A stretch of DNA of 58,024 bases from JBAZLV01 sp041650055 (GTDB lineage: Bacteria; Nitrospirota; UBA9217): the NCBI GenBank assembly GCA_041650055.1, contig JBAZLV010000010.1, forward strand, positions 1-58,024. The letters run 5' to 3'. This document shows positions 41,951-50,782 of this stretch, piece by piece. Position 1 is the stretch's first letter; each line of letters opens with the position of its first letter. The notes below the pieces were generated by a model. The model did no database searches. It had not been told where the DNA came from and worked only from the letters and a program-made list of their open reading frames with translations. A program made the translations under genes and the position numbers.

Positions 41951-42223
41951 ATGCTGGAGATCGGTCGCAAATTAAAAGAAGGACGAGTGGCACGGGGCCT
42001 TGATCTGAGCGATATTGCCAAAAGAACAAGAATAAGCGGTTATTATCTTAAGGCAATGGAAGAAGGAAGGTTTCATATCATCCCCAAAGTGTATGACCGA
42101 GGTTATTTGAAGATTTATGCCAATCTTCTGAATATCGAAAGTCAATCCTTGCTGGCCTTATACGAAAAAATGCAACGAGAAGCACTTTCTCCAAAAAGCA
42201 ATAATACTTCTTTACCATCCTAA
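41951..42223 (+). CDS. Small RodZ-like HTH protein
   Basis: The 90-residue protein is essentially one HTH_25/Xre-like domain: IGRKLKEGRVARGLDLSDIA, RTRISGYYLKAMEEGRF and the RodZ-type continuation YDRGYLKIYANLLNIESQSL. RodZ itself continues into a membrane helix and a periplasmic domain, both absent here, so this is a stand-alone cytoplasmic domain. It may bind DNA or, as in RodZ, a cytoskeletal partner. GGAGG precedes the start. Confidence 0.75.
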   Translation: MLEIGRKLKEGRVARGLDLSDIAKRTRISGYYLKAMEEGRFHIIPKVYDRGYLKIYANLLNIESQSLLALYEKMQREALSPKSNNTSLPS

Positions 42224-42348
42224 ACAAGCAGTCCCGATAATTCCTTTTGTCTCACTCGTTCATTTCTTGACAACGGATGAACCCTTAGTATACTCAAATT
42301 AGGTTCTATCGTACCAGATTCCTTTTTCGTTTTGGAAAGGAGGCTGTA

Positions 42349-43053
42349 ATGGGGCTTTTTGATTTTGGAAAACAGGAGAAAAAACCGTTTAAAGTGCCTC
42401 AGGAAATACATCAGGTGCGTATGCATATAGAAGCGGAAACGCAAGAGCGCTATCCTCGCCTTCATCGGTATCAGGAAATTGTTTTTGAGATCAAATCAGC
42501 ATATAAAGCGCTCGATGTCCTTGCTTCTCAGCATGCATATTCGACAGAAATCCAAAAGATAAAGGAAGATTTGGGTCGAAAATTGGATACATTGCGTAAA
42601 AAAATATCCGCAAACAAACTAGAATCCGGCTATGACGAAAACAGTTATGTTGAAAAAAACACGTCTCGTTTGGGAAACAAACAGGATTTTATGGAACGAA
42701 ATATTGACTACCTTGAAAGAAAGAGCATGAGAAACAATGCAAAAACGCTCTTCACGGATTTCCTGGACGACAGTGAGACCATTCTTCTTTTTGCGAATCA
42801 GGAAAAAATGCCTTCCGAAAAAAATATGGAATCAGTCATCCATCACCTGTTTCAAACAGTATCAGATTTGAATTCTCAGTTTTTTAAATTATTCGCTGCC
42901 GATGTTGAGATTCAATCATTAAAGAAGAAAACGCTGGAAAAAATTATCGAAATTGATGCCTGTTTTAATGAACAGAGGTCTTTTTTCAGAAGCAGAGGAC
43001 TGGAGCCAAATCTGGAATTACAACTGCAAAAATACCGCCGGAAGGAACACTAA
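42349..43053 (+). CDS. Hypothetical helical protein (234 aa)
   Basis: The frame has a strong ribosome site (AAAGGAGG). The protein begins MGLFDFGKQEKKPF, a start seen in many small bacterial cytoplasmic proteins, and is helical and coiled-coil-like throughout (EIQKIKEDLGRKLDTLRKKI, SLKKKTLEKIIEIDACFNEQ). No family is recognised. The gene follows the HTH gene by 125 nt in the same direction, so they could be co-transcribed. Confidence 0.65.
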   Translation: MGLFDFGKQEKKPFKVPQEIHQVRMHIEAETQERYPRLHRYQEIVFEIKSAYKALDVLASQHAYSTEIQKIKEDLGRKLDTLRKKISANKLESGYDENSYVEKNTSRLGNKQDFMERNIDYLERKSMRNNAKTLFTDFLDDSETILLFANQEKMPSEKNMESVIHHLFQTVSDLNSQFFKLFAADVEIQSLKKKTLEKIIEIDACFNEQRSFFRSRGLEPNLELQLQKYRRKEH

Positions 43054-43273
43054 CAGTTTTTTGACGGATGCATATAAGCAGGAGTGCTAGTTCTTTGTCT
43101 TTGCAGTATCATGAACCGGATAACCCTTTTCACCGTCCTGCTGTAACCTGATCGATACCATCATCGTGCATCGTGTCAGAGGAAAAAAGTTCCGGCGCAT
43201 CCCGCCTGCATTGACTTCTTTGATTCATTTACGCTATGATCTAACAAATATCTTTTTGGGAGGAAGAATACGG

Positions 43274-43768
43274 ATGCTCGGAAGATTGTGTTTCTTTTTA
43301 TCTGCACTATTGTTGTGCTGTTCAAATGCATCGTACGGCGATGAAATTCTGCTTGAAGGAGGGCGGGGTTTTCATCAATCAAATCACAGTGAAGTGTTTT
43401 TTCTTCGTTACCAAAAGGACAGCTCACCGTTATTTGGGCTGGATAGTTATTATGGACTTGCAGCGGCAACATGGAGCGGTACCGCTCATAACAGTGCAAT
43501 CATTTTAACGAAGGGGATACGATTCGATGTGTTTCGGCAGGTTTTTGCAGGTTTTGAAGGAGGCGGGGCGTATTTGAAACGGACAACGAGAAATCTGGGA
43601 ACCAGGCTCCAATTTGCATTGCGAGCTTTTACGGGAGTTCGGATCGAGTCATTCGATGTCGGCATTGGATATAACCATTTTTCGAATGGCAAAGGTGTTT
43701 TTGGATGGACAAAAACTGCCAACCATGGTGAAAATTTTGTAACACTTCAGGTTGGATATCGATTTTAA
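43274..43768 (+). CDS. PagL-like acyloxyacyl hydrolase family barrel
   Basis: The protein is 164 residues from ATG 43274 (GGGAGGAAG in front), with a signal peptide (FFLSALLLCCSNASYG). It is an eight-stranded barrel by pattern and ends in GYRF. The HxSN motif (GIGYNHFSNGKG) matches the active-site His and Ser of PagL, the outer-membrane lipid A 3-O-deacylase. At the place of the third catalytic residue (Glu in P. aeruginosa PagL) I read Asn in NHGEN, so activity is uncertain. The copper ATPase gene follows after 25 nt. Confidence 0.75.
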   Translation: MLGRLCFFLSALLLCCSNASYGDEILLEGGRGFHQSNHSEVFFLRYQKDSSPLFGLDSYYGLAAATWSGTAHNSAIILTKGIRFDVFRQVFAGFEGGGAYLKRTTRNLGTRLQFALRAFTGVRIESFDVGIGYNHFSNGKGVFGWTKTANHGENFVTLQVGYRF

Positions 43769-43793
43769 GTTGAACAACTAACAGGAGCGCACG

Positions 43794-46172
43794 ATGAGTG
43801 TTCATGACCCGGTATGCGGAATGATCATTGAGGAAAAGGATGCAGGTGCTGTCTTTTCTTATCAAGGGAAAACATATTATTTTTGCTCGATGATCTGCAA
43901 GAAAAAATTCGAGAAAAATCCCGATTCGTACCTTGCAAAAAAAATTGGTCCGGTATCTCCAGATAACTTCGTTGAACACGCCATGATGCCTGAACAAAAA
44001 TCAAAACAGTGCACAACGTGCAGAGCGGACATTTCTGAACCGGCATCAATACAGGATCATGATGAATGGACATGCCCGATGCATCCTGAAATTATACAGG
44101 ATCGTCCGGGGAATTGCCCTGTTTGCGGCATGGCGCTCGAGCCCAAGACAATTACACGTGAAGAAAAACAAAATCCGGAATTGGCAAGCATGACCCGTCG
44201 TTTTTGGATAGGAGTGGTTTTTTCCATTCCGCTGGTTTTTATTGCAATGGGTGACATGATAGGCATCTCTTTCAAGGATTTCCTGGACACCAATGTACTT
44301 CCCTGGATTGAGTTTCTCCTGGCAACACCGGTTGTCCTCTGGGGTGGCTGGCCATTTTTTGTACGCATGGTGCAGTCAATCCAGAATAAAAATCCGAATA
44401 TGTTTACGCTCATTGGCCTCGGTACCGGGGTTGCCTACGGCTATAGTGTTGTAGCGACTGTATCGCCCGGAATATTTCCTTCGTCGTTTCGTGAAACAAG
44501 CGGTGAAGTAGGAACATACTTTGAGGCTGCGGCAGTCATTGTCACACTCGTGCTTCTGGGTCAGGTTCTGGAATTACGAGCCAGAAGCAAAACAGGTTCT
44601 GCAATCAAGGCATTACTGGGATTAGCGCCAGCTACAGCGCGCAGAATCCAGAATGGGTTGGAGGAAGACATTCCTCTTGCCCATGTGCATCCGGGAGATT
44701 TTCTGCGTATTCGGCCAGGTGAAAAGATTCCTGTAGACGGCATCATAACCGAAGGCACGAGCTCAGTCGATGAATCCATGATCAGTGGAGAACCGCTTCC
44801 GGTTCAGAAAAAAACCGGCGACCGTGTTATCGGGGCAACGATAAACGGAACAGGCACGCTTATTATGAAAGCGGAAAAGGTTGGTTCGGAAACGTTTCTG
44901 GCTCATATTGTTCAGATGGTGTCGGAGGCTCAGAGAAGCAGGGCCCCGATTCAAAGACTTGTTGATATTATTGCCGGTTATTTTGTCGAAATTGTGATCG
45001 GTATAGCGATTCTTACGTTTCTTGTATGGGTATGGATTGGGCCGGAACCTCGCTTTGTATACGCACTCGTCAATGCAGTAGCGGTCTTGATTATTGCCTG
45101 TCCATGCGCGCTAGGACTGGCAACTCCCATGTCCATCATGGTGGCCATGGGAAAAGGTGCGACACAGGGGGTGCTTTTTAAGAATGCGGAAACAATCGAA
45201 ATCATGAAAAAAGTGAACACGCTTGTTATTGACAAAACAGGAACCCTTACCGTCGGAAAACCGGATGTTGTAGAACTCGTAGCGCACGGAGAATTTTCTG
45301 ATCAGGAACTTTTGCACGCTGCAGGCAGTCTTGAACAAGGAAGCGAACATCCGCTCGCAACCGCGATTATTGCTGGCGCAAAGAAACGAGATATTGCTCT
45401 GAACCAGATTGATGCGTTTGAATCTCTGACCGGAAAAGGCGTTACGGGAAAGGTGGGTGGCCATACCGTGGCACTGGGGAATCGTACGCTTATGAATGAG
45501 CTCCATATCGATATTGATGAGCTTTCAGCAAAAGCGGAAGATATGCGAAGCGACGGGCAGACGGTTCTGTTTGTAGCAGTAGATGGGAAACCGGCAGGTC
45601 TGATAGGGGTAGCAGATCCTATCAAAGAAACAACACTTCGAGCTGTTCAGGAGCTTCATAAGGATGGAATCAGAATTATCATGCTGACGGGAGATAATCG
45701 GACGACAGCAGACGTTGTTGCACGAAAGGTCGGTATCGACAATGTTGTTGCCGAAATACTGCCTGCTCAAAAAGCGGAAATAGTAAAAAAATTTCAGGAG
45801 GAAGGTCTGTTCGTCGCCATGGCAGGTGATGGAATTAATGATGCTCCTGCTCTTGCTCAGGCTCATGTCGGCATTGCTATGGGAACGGGAACCGATGTGG
45901 CCATTCAGAGCGCCGGCGTAACGCTCATCAAGGGAGATTTGCAGGGAATTCTTCGAGCCCGCAGATTAAGCAGGGCTACCATGCGCAATATCAAGCAAAA
46001 TCTTTTTTTTGCATTTGTCTATAATGCTCTCGGCGTACCTATTGCCGCAGGAGTGCTGTATCCTTTTTTGGGTATCTTATTAAGTCCGATGGTTGCTGCA
46101 GCTGCAATGAGCTTCAGCTCCGTATCTGTGATCGCGAATGCTTTGAGATTACGTGCAGCGAAATTGCCCTAG
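43794..46172 (+). CDS. copA: Copper-translocating P1B-type ATPase with YHS and metal-binding N-terminus
   Basis: The 792-residue protein has an N-terminal YHS domain (HDPVCGMIIEE, FCSMICKKKFEKNP), a CTTC pair at 73-76, and a heavy-metal-binding segment WTCPMHPEIIQDRPGNCPVC (93-112). Eight membrane helices follow. The transport motif is CPC (436-438 in IIACPCALGLATP), the phosphorylation site is DKTGTLT (Asp480), and the hinge is GDGINDAPALAQA. CPC with this N-terminus is typical of Cu(I)/Ag(I) exporters (CopA/SilP type). It has no CxxC ferredoxin-like MBD. It lies 25 nt after the PagL-like gene. Confidence 0.93.
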   Translation: MSVHDPVCGMIIEEKDAGAVFSYQGKTYYFCSMICKKKFEKNPDSYLAKKIGPVSPDNFVEHAMMPEQKSKQCTTCRADISEPASIQDHDEWTCPMHPEIIQDRPGNCPVCGMALEPKTITREEKQNPELASMTRRFWIGVVFSIPLVFIAMGDMIGISFKDFLDTNVLPWIEFLLATPVVLWGGWPFFVRMVQSIQNKNPNMFTLIGLGTGVAYGYSVVATVSPGIFPSSFRETSGEVGTYFEAAAVIVTLVLLGQVLELRARSKTGSAIKALLGLAPATARRIQNGLEEDIPLAHVHPGDFLRIRPGEKIPVDGIITEGTSSVDESMISGEPLPVQKKTGDRVIGATINGTGTLIMKAEKVGSETFLAHIVQMVSEAQRSRAPIQRLVDIIAGYFVEIVIGIAILTFLVWVWIGPEPRFVYALVNAVAVLIIACPCALGLATPMSIMVAMGKGATQGVLFKNAETIEIMKKVNTLVIDKTGTLTVGKPDVVELVAHGEFSDQELLHAAGSLEQGSEHPLATAIIAGAKKRDIALNQIDAFESLTGKGVTGKVGGHTVALGNRTLMNELHIDIDELSAKAEDMRSDGQTVLFVAVDGKPAGLIGVADPIKETTLRAVQELHKDGIRIIMLTGDNRTTADVVARKVGIDNVVAEILPAQKAEIVKKFQEEGLFVAMAGDGINDAPALAQAHVGIAMGTGTDVAIQSAGVTLIKGDLQGILRARRLSRATMRNIKQNLFFAFVYNALGVPIAAGVLYPFLGILLSPMVAAAAMSFSSVSVIANALRLRAAKLP

Positions 46173-46280
46173 ATTCATTACGTATCTATTCTCTCTATCA
46201 TAATGATGCCATCGTAATCTATACATCTCCTGAACGGTGATCTCCGAATGCTTTTAACGGGGATACGATTTTAACACCGG

Positions 46281-46304
46281 ATTCCCGGTTGCAATTTCGG
46301 GAAT
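46281..46304. repeat. Short palindrome, possible half of a dispersed repeat
   Basis: ATTCCCG (46281-46287) and CGGGAAT (46298-46304) form a 7-bp hairpin with 10-nt loop, followed by GACA. It resembles a degraded copy of the CCCG/CGGG repeat family seen at 18631. It has no T run, so a terminator role for the copper ATPase gene is doubtful. Confidence 0.35.
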
Positions 46305-46361
46305 GACACATACCATTGTTGTTCCTATTTTAAGACCATTCATAAGATCAAAGCGATTTTA

Positions 46362-46390
46362 TTGACAGGGGAAGAATAATTTCATATACT
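46362..46390 (+). promoter_or_regulatory. Sigma70 promoter of the trehalose operon (copy A)
   Basis: Consensus TTGACA (46362-46367) and TATACT (46385-46390) are 17 nt apart. The box, spacer length and the flanking TTTCATATACT are the same as in the promoter at 55931-55959. Transcription would start near 46397, just before the structured leader. Confidence 0.85.
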
Positions 46391-46396
46391 TAAAAA

Positions 46397-46505
46397 AATA
46401 ATAAGGACTTTGCGGACTGACGCGCCCGCATGCGCTCTGCATAGAGTGTTTCGGGAAAGAGGGCTGGTAAAAGCATCTAACAGGCTTACCAGCCTTTTTT
46501 ATTTT
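46397..46505 (+). promoter_or_regulatory. Riboswitch-like structured leader, copy A (trehalose operon)
   Basis: The leader contains conserved block 1, GCGGACTGACGCGCC (46412-46426), a hairpin CGCTCT/AGAGTG around 46433-46448, and conserved block 2, TTTCGGGAAAGAGGGCTGG (46449-46467). The end of block 2 is also the 5' arm of an intrinsic terminator. GCCC of block 1 and GGGC of block 2 could pair instead, a ready-made alternative to the terminator. The same arrangement, with different bases in the hairpin and terminator, occurs at 55966-56076. I do not recognise the class. The Na+-I (DUF1646) riboswitch, c-di-AMP classes or a new class should be considered. Confidence 0.7.
46462..46505 (+). terminator. 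Conditional terminator of leader A
   Basis: A perfect 9-bp stem, GGCTGGTAA (46462-46470) with TTACCAGCC (46486-46494), is followed by TTTTTTATTTT. It stands 78 nt before the first start codon, so it must be bypassed for the operon to be expressed. Confidence 0.88.
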
Positions 46506-46582
46506 AACGGTCATTGAAAAAAGCAGTGAACCGTTTTCGAAGTGTGTTCGTGAACCGAGTGATTCCATGAGAGGAGGGGAAC

Positions 46583-47251
46583 ATGGTTCAATCATTCGAA
46601 TTTAAACAGTGCATCACCCTGCTCAAGTCCACGGGGAAGAAAGCCTGTACGTTACGAGAACTGCGTGAACGTATTGCCGGCGCCAGTGACGAATCGATCC
46701 TGCATCATACCTACCAATATTTTCTCAAAGGACATATTCTGGAATACACGAACGACTTCGCGCAATGGGCAGGAAGCAGTCTTGAAGAACGGGCGTTGGC
46801 TGAACAGCTTTCGAACATTGATCCCTATGACTATGACAACGTGGGCAATGTACGAAGCAAATTTTTGGAAACTCTCGATCAATATCTTTCAACGTTTCCA
46901 GAACCGCGGCCGGTCATTCCGGGAGACGAGTTTTTTTTTAATGAAACCGTTATGCTTATATATCCGTCCGGAATCCGTGTAAAAAATCTCGCTGAATTCC
47001 TCATGGCAATAAAGTACGTTGATAAAAGTTCCCTCTATTACCATTTTTATGAAGCCAGGCAGCGTCTTGGCAGTAATCATGATGATTTTACGGTCTGGTT
47101 CGAAACGGTTCTCGCAAAAAAAGACCTTGTTTACGCAATACGGGCTATTGACCCTTTTATGCATACCCTGGAAGGCATACGTGAGCAGATCACCCGGATC
47201 GTTGAAGCCGAAGTGCAACATGACATGGCATTTGCGGGGGTCGAATCATGA
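46583..47251 (+). CDS. DUF5752-like protein at the head of the trehalose operon
   Basis: The 222-residue protein has a clear ribosome site (GAGAGGAGGGG). The N-terminal 90 residues are helical (FEFKQCITLLKSTGKKACTL, RELRERIAGASDESILHHTYQ) and the C-terminal part is also helical (SLYYHFYEARQRLG, DFTVWFETVL). I associate this pattern with DUF5752, a family found next to TreT-type glycosyltransferases; that memory is moderate. It overlaps the glycosyltransferase gene by 4 nt (ATGA), so the two are likely made in equal amounts and may work together. It has no signal peptide. Confidence 0.7.
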   Translation: MVQSFEFKQCITLLKSTGKKACTLRELRERIAGASDESILHHTYQYFLKGHILEYTNDFAQWAGSSLEERALAEQLSNIDPYDYDNVGNVRSKFLETLDQYLSTFPEPRPVIPGDEFFFNETVMLIYPSGIRVKNLAEFLMAIKYVDKSSLYYHFYEARQRLGSNHDDFTVWFETVLAKKDLVYAIRAIDPFMHTLEGIREQITRIVEAEVQHDMAFAGVES

Positions 47252-48459
47252 TAGCTCAATATAAGCATGTCACACCGAAGGGCGACATCCTGCTACTCCA
47301 GAAATTGGGGGAAAAATTACGCGGGAAGTCATTTCTGCATATCAATTCGACGAAAGAGGGCGGGGGCGTAGCCGAGATTTTGCATCGCATGATCCCCCTG
47401 CTGAACAATCTCGGAATCAATGCGCGATGGGAAGTCATCGAAGGAAATGCCCGCTTTTTCGATATAACGAAAAAAATCCATAATGCTCTGCAGGGCAATG
47501 CAGAGGCAATAACCAACGAGATGTGGGAAATACATTATGAGGTTAACAGCAGCAATGCTGAGAAACTCAACTTGGAAGCGGACGCAGTCCTCATTCATGA
47601 TCCTCAGCCGGCTCCGCTCGTCACCTTTAAAAAAGGTGGTACCTGGATATGGCGGTGCCATATCGACGTTTCGAGTCCCTATCCTGCAGTGTGGCAGCGA
47701 CTCAAATCATACTGCGAACACTATAACGCGGCTGTATTTTCCGTGGCAAAATTTGCGCAGGCAATGCCTATCGATGAATTTATCATTCCTCCCGCCATTG
47801 ACCCGCTCAGTGAAAAAAATCGCGATCTGACTGCCGAGGAAATCAGGGAGACCGTGCAGAAATTCGGAATTCCTCTGGACAGGCCTGTTCTGCTCCAGGT
47901 TTCGAGATTCGATCGCTTCAAAGATCCTCTCGGAGTGATACAGGCATACCGTAAGGTTAAAAAGTACAATGACTGTGTGCTCGTTCTTGCAGGCAGCCCT
48001 GCCTCCGACGATCCGGAAGGAGAAGCTGTCTTGAATGAGGTGAGGGAGTATGCGTCTGATGACCCTGATATTTTCATTCTTCTTCTGCCCCCCTTCAGCG
48101 ACAAGGATATCAACGCGCTCCAGAGAACAGCAACTGTTGTTCTGCAAAAGTCTCTCCGGGAAGGATTCGGGCTTACTATGTCGGAAGCCATGTGGAAGGA
48201 AAAACCAGTGATTGGGGGAGCTGTAGGCGGCATCCCAACCCAGATTGTTCACGGTGTTACCGGTTTTCTTGTTCACTCGGTAGACGGCGCCGCTTTTCGG
48301 ATACGACAGTTTCTGAATAATCCGGAAATGGCGCGGCGTATGGGAGAGGCTGGCAGGGAGTATGTGCGGACGAACTTTCTTATAACGAGACAGATGCGGG
48401 ATTATCTGGCGGTCTGGTATTCGGCAATAAACAAAGGAAAGGAAACACTTGAACTTTGA
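47248..48459 (+). CDS. treT: TreT-like trehalose synthase (GT4 glycosyltransferase)
   Basis: The 403-residue protein begins with GKSFLHINSTKEGGGVAEIL, the N-terminal signature of TreT and its relatives, which join NDP-glucose and glucose into trehalose. Further TreT-like elements are EVIEGNARFFDITKKIHNAL, LIHDPQPAPLV and WIWRCHIDVS. The C-terminal half is a standard GT-B donor domain with LQVSRFDRFKDPLGVI, SLREGFGLTMSEAMW and GGAVGGIPTQIVHG. It is the second gene of the leader-A operon and overlaps both neighbours (4 nt and one base). Confidence 0.85.
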   Translation: MIAQYKHVTPKGDILLLQKLGEKLRGKSFLHINSTKEGGGVAEILHRMIPLLNNLGINARWEVIEGNARFFDITKKIHNALQGNAEAITNEMWEIHYEVNSSNAEKLNLEADAVLIHDPQPAPLVTFKKGGTWIWRCHIDVSSPYPAVWQRLKSYCEHYNAAVFSVAKFAQAMPIDEFIIPPAIDPLSEKNRDLTAEEIRETVQKFGIPLDRPVLLQVSRFDRFKDPLGVIQAYRKVKKYNDCVLVLAGSPASDDPEGEAVLNEVREYASDDPDIFILLLPPFSDKDINALQRTATVVLQKSLREGFGLTMSEAMWKEKPVIGGAVGGIPTQIVHGVTGFLVHSVDGAAFRIRQFLNNPEMARRMGEAGREYVRTNFLITRQMRDYLAVWYSAINKGKETLEL

Positions 48460-49325
48460 TGCTCAGAACGCCCATACGACTTATTGAATATCTCGGCAGT
48501 CGGTCTGCATGGACGCTGATGCAGACGGCATTGGCCTTCGTGGTTGCAATCGGTTTTGCAGATTACCTGACGGGGCATGAGCTCTCGCTGTTTCTTTTTT
48601 ACCTGGTGCCGGTTGCGATCGTCACGTTATACGGCGGGATCTGGCCGGGACTTTTTGTTTCCCTTGCAAGCGCTTCCGCGTGGCTTCTTGCAGACCTGCT
48701 GACAGTAAAAACCTATTCGCATCCAATCATTCCCTATTGGAATGCAGCCGTGAGAATGACGATCCTCTTCATTGTCGTCATCCTCCAAAACGCGCTCGCA
48801 AAGGAAAAATATATCGCCCGCACGGACTATCTCACGGGGCTGGCAAATCGGAAGCATTTCTTTGAAACAGCAAAACGTGAAATTGAGCGGGCGCGGCGGT
48901 ACGGTCAGCCCTTCAGCACGGCATACATAGACATTGATAATTTTAAGGATGTGAACGACCGTTACGGGCACGCGGCTGGGGACAAGCTTCTTCAGTCAGT
49001 TGGCAATATCATTCTTCGAAACATCCGTGCCGTGGATTTTGCCGCGAGGCTCGGCGGCGATGAGTTTGCCCTCCTGCTTCCTCAGGCAGATGCGATGTCC
49101 ACGCGCGCGGTGCTGACCAAACTGCAGTTACTGCTGCATGAAACCATGAAGAAGAAGCTATGGCTCGTGACGTTCAGCACCGGCGTTGTTACGTTCGTGA
49201 AACCGCCGGAAACCGTTGACGAGATGGTTCGGATGGCAGATGGTCTTATGTATGGAGTGAAGGCGGCTGGCAAGAACATGATTAAATTCGATATATACAA
49301 CGGACAAGCGAACGGGGGCACATGA
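48459..49325 (+). CDS. Membrane diguanylate cyclase (GGDEF)
   Basis: The protein is 288 residues from ATG 48459, which overlaps the TreT stop (TGATG). The first 115 residues hold four to five membrane helices (LMQTALAFVVAIGFADYLTG, LFLFYLVPVAIVTLYGGIWP, LFVSLASASAWLLADLL, MTILFIVVILQNAL), a small integral sensor. The GGDEF domain has DYLTGLANRKHF, IDIDNFKDVNDRYGHAAGD and the active motif GGDEF (RLGGDEFALLL). It is expected to make c-di-GMP. I see no RxxD inhibitory site directly before GGDEF (the text reads VDFAARLGGDEF). Its place inside a trehalose operon is unusual. Confidence 0.92.
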   Translation: MLRTPIRLIEYLGSRSAWTLMQTALAFVVAIGFADYLTGHELSLFLFYLVPVAIVTLYGGIWPGLFVSLASASAWLLADLLTVKTYSHPIIPYWNAAVRMTILFIVVILQNALAKEKYIARTDYLTGLANRKHFFETAKREIERARRYGQPFSTAYIDIDNFKDVNDRYGHAAGDKLLQSVGNIILRNIRAVDFAARLGGDEFALLLPQADAMSTRAVLTKLQLLLHETMKKKLWLVTFSTGVVTFVKPPETVDEMVRMADGLMYGVKAAGKNMIKFDIYNGQANGGT

Positions 49326-49417
49326 CTCCGGGATTGGCTATCCTGGTATGAAGAGAAGATCAGGCGAGGCCTGTTGCAATCGTTTGGGACAGGCGGTTGA
49401 TATTTTGAGGGGGGAGC

Positions 49418-50782
49418 ATGAAAAAGCGGTTGGAGCGTCTGCGGATATTTTTTCTGAGCGACCTGTGGTCCCGTGATCGGTTAGTACACGGCAGGACGCA
49501 GACTTTTCTGATCAACGCCCTTCGAACCGTTATCGTCGTGGCAAAGGATGTCCTTTTAGGAGACCTCACGCTTCGCGCCATGGGGCTTGTGTATACGACA
49601 CTGCTTTCTCTGGTGCCCCTGCTTGCGGTGAGTTTTTCGGTGCTCAAAGCCTTCGGTGTGCACCATACCCTTGAACCGTTTCTGAATAATGTGCTGACCC
49701 CGCTCGGGCCCTGGGGATTCGACCTCACGGAACGGATCGTGGAATTCGTGAATAATATGAAGGTGGGCGTGCTCGGCTTCGTGGGACTGGGGCTGCTCAT
49801 CTACACGGTCATCTCCCTTGTTCAGAAGATCGAGGAGTCCTTCAACGCAATCTGGCGCGTACGCAGTCTACGGAGCATTCTGCAGCGGTTCAGAGATTAC
49901 CTGAGCGTGATTCTCGTGGGTCCGGTGCTTGTCGTGTCCGCACTGGGTTTCACCGCTTCACTCTTGAGTTCGAAGCTTATGCAGAAGTTTCTGGCGGTGG
50001 AACCGTTTGGTACGATTGTTTCAGCTGCAGGGCAGCTCGTTCCGTATGTTCTTGTCTGCATAGCGTTTGCGTTTATCTATGTCTTTGTGCCGAACACGAA
50101 AGTGCGTCTTATTCCTGCGGTGATCGGTGCCGTGATCGGAGGCGTGCTCTGGCAGGCGGTTGGATGGGGCTTTGCCTCGTTTATCGTAGGTTCCACCAGG
50201 TACGGTGCAATCTATTCGGGATTTGCCGTCCTCATTCTTTTTATGATCTGGATGTATCTGAGCTGGCTTATCCTGCTTATTGGCGCCGAGATATCGTTTT
50301 ACGTCCAGAACCCTCAGTACCTCGTTCTCGCGCAAAAGTCGCGCGTTCCGGATGCGCGGCTCATTGAACAGACAGCGGTGTCCGTCATGCTTTTTATTGC
50401 GCAGAGTTTTCATGATGATAAACCGCCCTGGACCACGGCCGCTCTAGCACAGCATATGGGTATTGACGTCGAGCGAGTCGAGGAGATCGTGGAGGCATTA
50501 AAGACGAAAGGGCTGATTGCCGAGATAACCGACGACCCCCCGGCATATTTGCCGAGGCGTGATCTCGAGGCCATTATGCTCCATGATGTGTATGGCGCCG
50601 TACGCGGAACCGTGGTCGGGTTGTTGGAAGGAAGCCGCACCGATGTGTCTGGACAGGTCGAGGAAGTGGTCAGATCGGTGGACCAGGCCATCACCACCGT
50701 CCTTGACGGGAGAACGCTTAAGGACATTGTCCGCTCCCCCGTCAGGAAAAGCGGAGAAGGAAACGGAAAGCAGCATTGTTGA
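49418..50782 (+). CDS. YihY/BrkB-family inner-membrane protein
   Basis: The 454-residue protein has six membrane helices in the first 310 residues, with the family motifs RAMGLVYTTLLSLVPLLAVS, FNAIWRV and FIVGSTRYGAIYSGFAVLIL. The last 140 residues form a cytoplasmic domain with a winged-helix-like part (AALAQHMGIDVERVEEIVEA). The family was once called RNase BN and is now considered a transporter or lipid flippase-like protein; some members respond to osmotic conditions. It follows the GGDEF gene by 92 nt, with GAGGGGGG as ribosome site. Confidence 0.88.
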   Translation: MKKRLERLRIFFLSDLWSRDRLVHGRTQTFLINALRTVIVVAKDVLLGDLTLRAMGLVYTTLLSLVPLLAVSFSVLKAFGVHHTLEPFLNNVLTPLGPWGFDLTERIVEFVNNMKVGVLGFVGLGLLIYTVISLVQKIEESFNAIWRVRSLRSILQRFRDYLSVILVGPVLVVSALGFTASLLSSKLMQKFLAVEPFGTIVSAAGQLVPYVLVCIAFAFIYVFVPNTKVRLIPAVIGAVIGGVLWQAVGWGFASFIVGSTRYGAIYSGFAVLILFMIWMYLSWLILLIGAEISFYVQNPQYLVLAQKSRVPDARLIEQTAVSVMLFIAQSFHDDKPPWTTAALAQHMGIDVERVEEIVEALKTKGLIAEITDDPPAYLPRRDLEAIMLHDVYGAVRGTVVGLLEGSRTDVSGQVEEVVRSVDQAITTVLDGRTLKDIVRSPVRKSGEGNGKQHC

